64,000 nucleotides of DNA, taken from contig OENT01000031.1 of the NCBI GenBank assembly GCA_900239685.1, positions 124,001 to 188,000 on the forward strand, written 5' to 3'. The position numbers were made by a program, and so were the translations under genes. Positions 63,601-64,000 of this stretch are shown piece by piece. Below the pieces are notes generated by a model. The model saw nothing but the letters and a program-made list of their open reading frames with translations, was not told where the DNA came from and made no database searches. Each line of letters opens with the position of its first letter. Position 1 is the stretch's first letter. Origin of the DNA: Rotaria macrura. Lineage: Eukaryota; Rotifera; Eurotatoria; Philodinida; Philodinidae.

Positions 63601-63944
63601 GATCGATATACATCGATGATTTGTCGAAATTTGTCTTCCTTTTTAAAGGTATTCCTGGACCAATCGGTCCTCCAGGTGTTCCGGGTCTTATTGGAGAAAA
63701 AGGTTTTGCTGGATTGCCGTAAGTTCCATGGCAATTTAAATGACTCGTATTATTTTATCGTTGCCATATTTCAATTTTCAGCGGATCTAAAGGAGAATCA
63801 GGGCTGCCAGGTTTACCTGGAGTGAAAGGAGAACGAGGTTTGAACGGAGCACCAGGATTGAATGGGGCACCAGGTTTACCAGGTGAAAAAGGTGTCCCAG
63901 GCTTTCCAGGAGGATCAGGACAAAGTGGATTACCAGGTCTTCCA
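54625..63944 (+). CDS. second type IV collagen alpha chain, 5' part, cut by right edge
   Basis: Exon 1 (54625-54674) and exon 2 (57321-57393) join in frame across a 2.65-kb intron. They give [18 protein letters not shown] followed by the hydrophobic stretch [20 protein letters not shown], a good signal peptide. Exon 3 (57819-57971) has the N-terminal cysteine cluster [10 protein letters not shown] and leads into Gly-X-Y from 58035. I count about 55 exons to 63944. They are mostly 25-120 nt, with introns of 50-70 nt and many split Gly codons. [19 protein letters not shown] matches the conserved Cys region near the start of collagen IV helices. Interruptions of Gly-X-Y and one RGD (EKGDRGDVG, near 61480) are present. 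The window ends exactly on the AG acceptor of the next exon, so NC1 is not visible. Being the head-to-head partner of an alpha1-like chain, it is probably alpha2-like; unproven. Confidence 0.96.
54675..57320 (+). other. first intron of the plus-strand collagen IV gene (2.65 kb)
   Basis: The GTAAGC donor follows the ACC ATA AG codons and TTGTTTGTAG precedes the signal-peptide exon. It is AT-rich with TA/CA-type runs (about 54840-54900, 56380-56420, 56967-56985). No gene seen. A long first intron next to a shared promoter is a plausible place for enhancers, but I see no specific motif. Confidence 0.75.
57394..57818 (+). other. second intron of the plus-strand collagen IV gene (425 bp)
   Basis: AT-rich sequence between the signal-peptide exon and the cysteine-cluster exon. 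No other feature seen. Confidence 0.8.
58479..58488 (+). other. 10-nt microexon in the plus-strand collagen gene
   Basis: TTTCAG|GGACCAGAAG|GTAAAT leaves ten bases coding Gly-Pro-Glu plus the first base of a Gly codon, completed by GC at the start of the next exon (GGC TTA CCT). Frame and collagen register are kept. Confidence 0.8.
62650..62667 (+). other. 18-nt exon in the plus-strand collagen gene
   Basis: The exon between TTTTAAG and GTATGC encodes two Gly-X-Y triplets (GYRGEP) with a split Gly codon on both sides. It is an example of the very short exons in this gene. Confidence 0.75.
63585..63593 (+). other. 9-nt microexon in the plus-strand collagen gene
   Basis: TTTTAG|GCTTACCAG|GTATAT gives nine bases. 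The previous exon ends AAT GAT G and the next begins GT ATT CCT, so splicing yields Gly-Leu-Pro-Gly in register. Skipping it would also keep frame but remove one triplet repeat. Confidence 0.75.
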
Positions 63945-64000
63945 GTAAGTTGACTCTATGGGAAAGTGTTTGACTATAATCTCGTTTCATGTTTTTATAG

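Noticed and set aside
41362..63944. Regular short repeats resembling a CRISPR array or satellite
   Set aside because: The periodicity is the nine-base Gly-X-Y codon pattern in collagen exons interrupted by introns.
1..64000. tRNA or rRNA genes
   Set aside because: I looked for B-box-like GGTTCRA words and cloverleaf context (for example near 15000 and 30030) and found nothing convincing.

Overview
The window is nuclear DNA of an invertebrate animal. It is AT-rich and carries intron-split genes of metazoan-only families: type IV collagen, DSTYK, TOB/BTG and DAP1. Most introns are about 50-90 nt with GT..AG ends, but a few reach 0.8-2.7 kb. Several genes have a splice acceptor at or just before the ATG. 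That suggests a lineage with spliced-leader trans-splicing; a rotifer or another spiralian would fit, but I cannot prove the species from this sequence.

Layout. (1) 1-14.2 kb, minus strand: five closely packed genes in transcription order DAP1-like, ZCCHC8, DSTYK, an unrecognised 128-aa protein, and the start of a class I myosin (MYO1D-like) that runs off the left edge. Coding gaps are only 203, 217, 181 and 147 nt, and each downstream gene has an acceptor close to its ATG. A nested fold-back (MITE-like) element sits in the DSTYK intron between the exons for the HRD and DLG kinase motifs. (2) 18.2-20.0 kb, minus strand: a TOB/BTG antiproliferative protein, divergent from (3) 21.2-28.2 kb, plus strand: a CTDSP/SCP phosphatase, ZNF830 (splicing and DNA-damage zinc finger) and a CFAP97-domain ciliary protein. 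(4) 28.2-33.8 kb: no intact gene, but a candidate terminal-inverted-repeat element with ATTCG-rich ends, an anomalous fold-back segment and two broken coding relics in opposite orientation. (5) 33.8-36.1 kb, minus strand: an ankyrin-repeat protein. (6) 36.1-41.4 kb: no gene seen. (7) 41.4-64 kb: two type IV collagen genes head to head. The minus gene is complete, alpha1-like and ends in the NC1 domain. The plus gene is cut by the right edge inside its triple helix. Their start codons lie 915 bp apart around a T- and CT-rich candidate bidirectional promoter.

The collagen pair repeats the COL4A1/COL4A2 arrangement known in other animals and presumably co-expresses two chains of the basement-membrane network. 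The left cluster looks like a polycistronic unit joining unrelated housekeeping functions (RNA surveillance, kinase signalling, motor protein). All exon coordinates were read by eye from splice consensus, reading-frame continuity and remembered family sequence. No alignment or database search was run.
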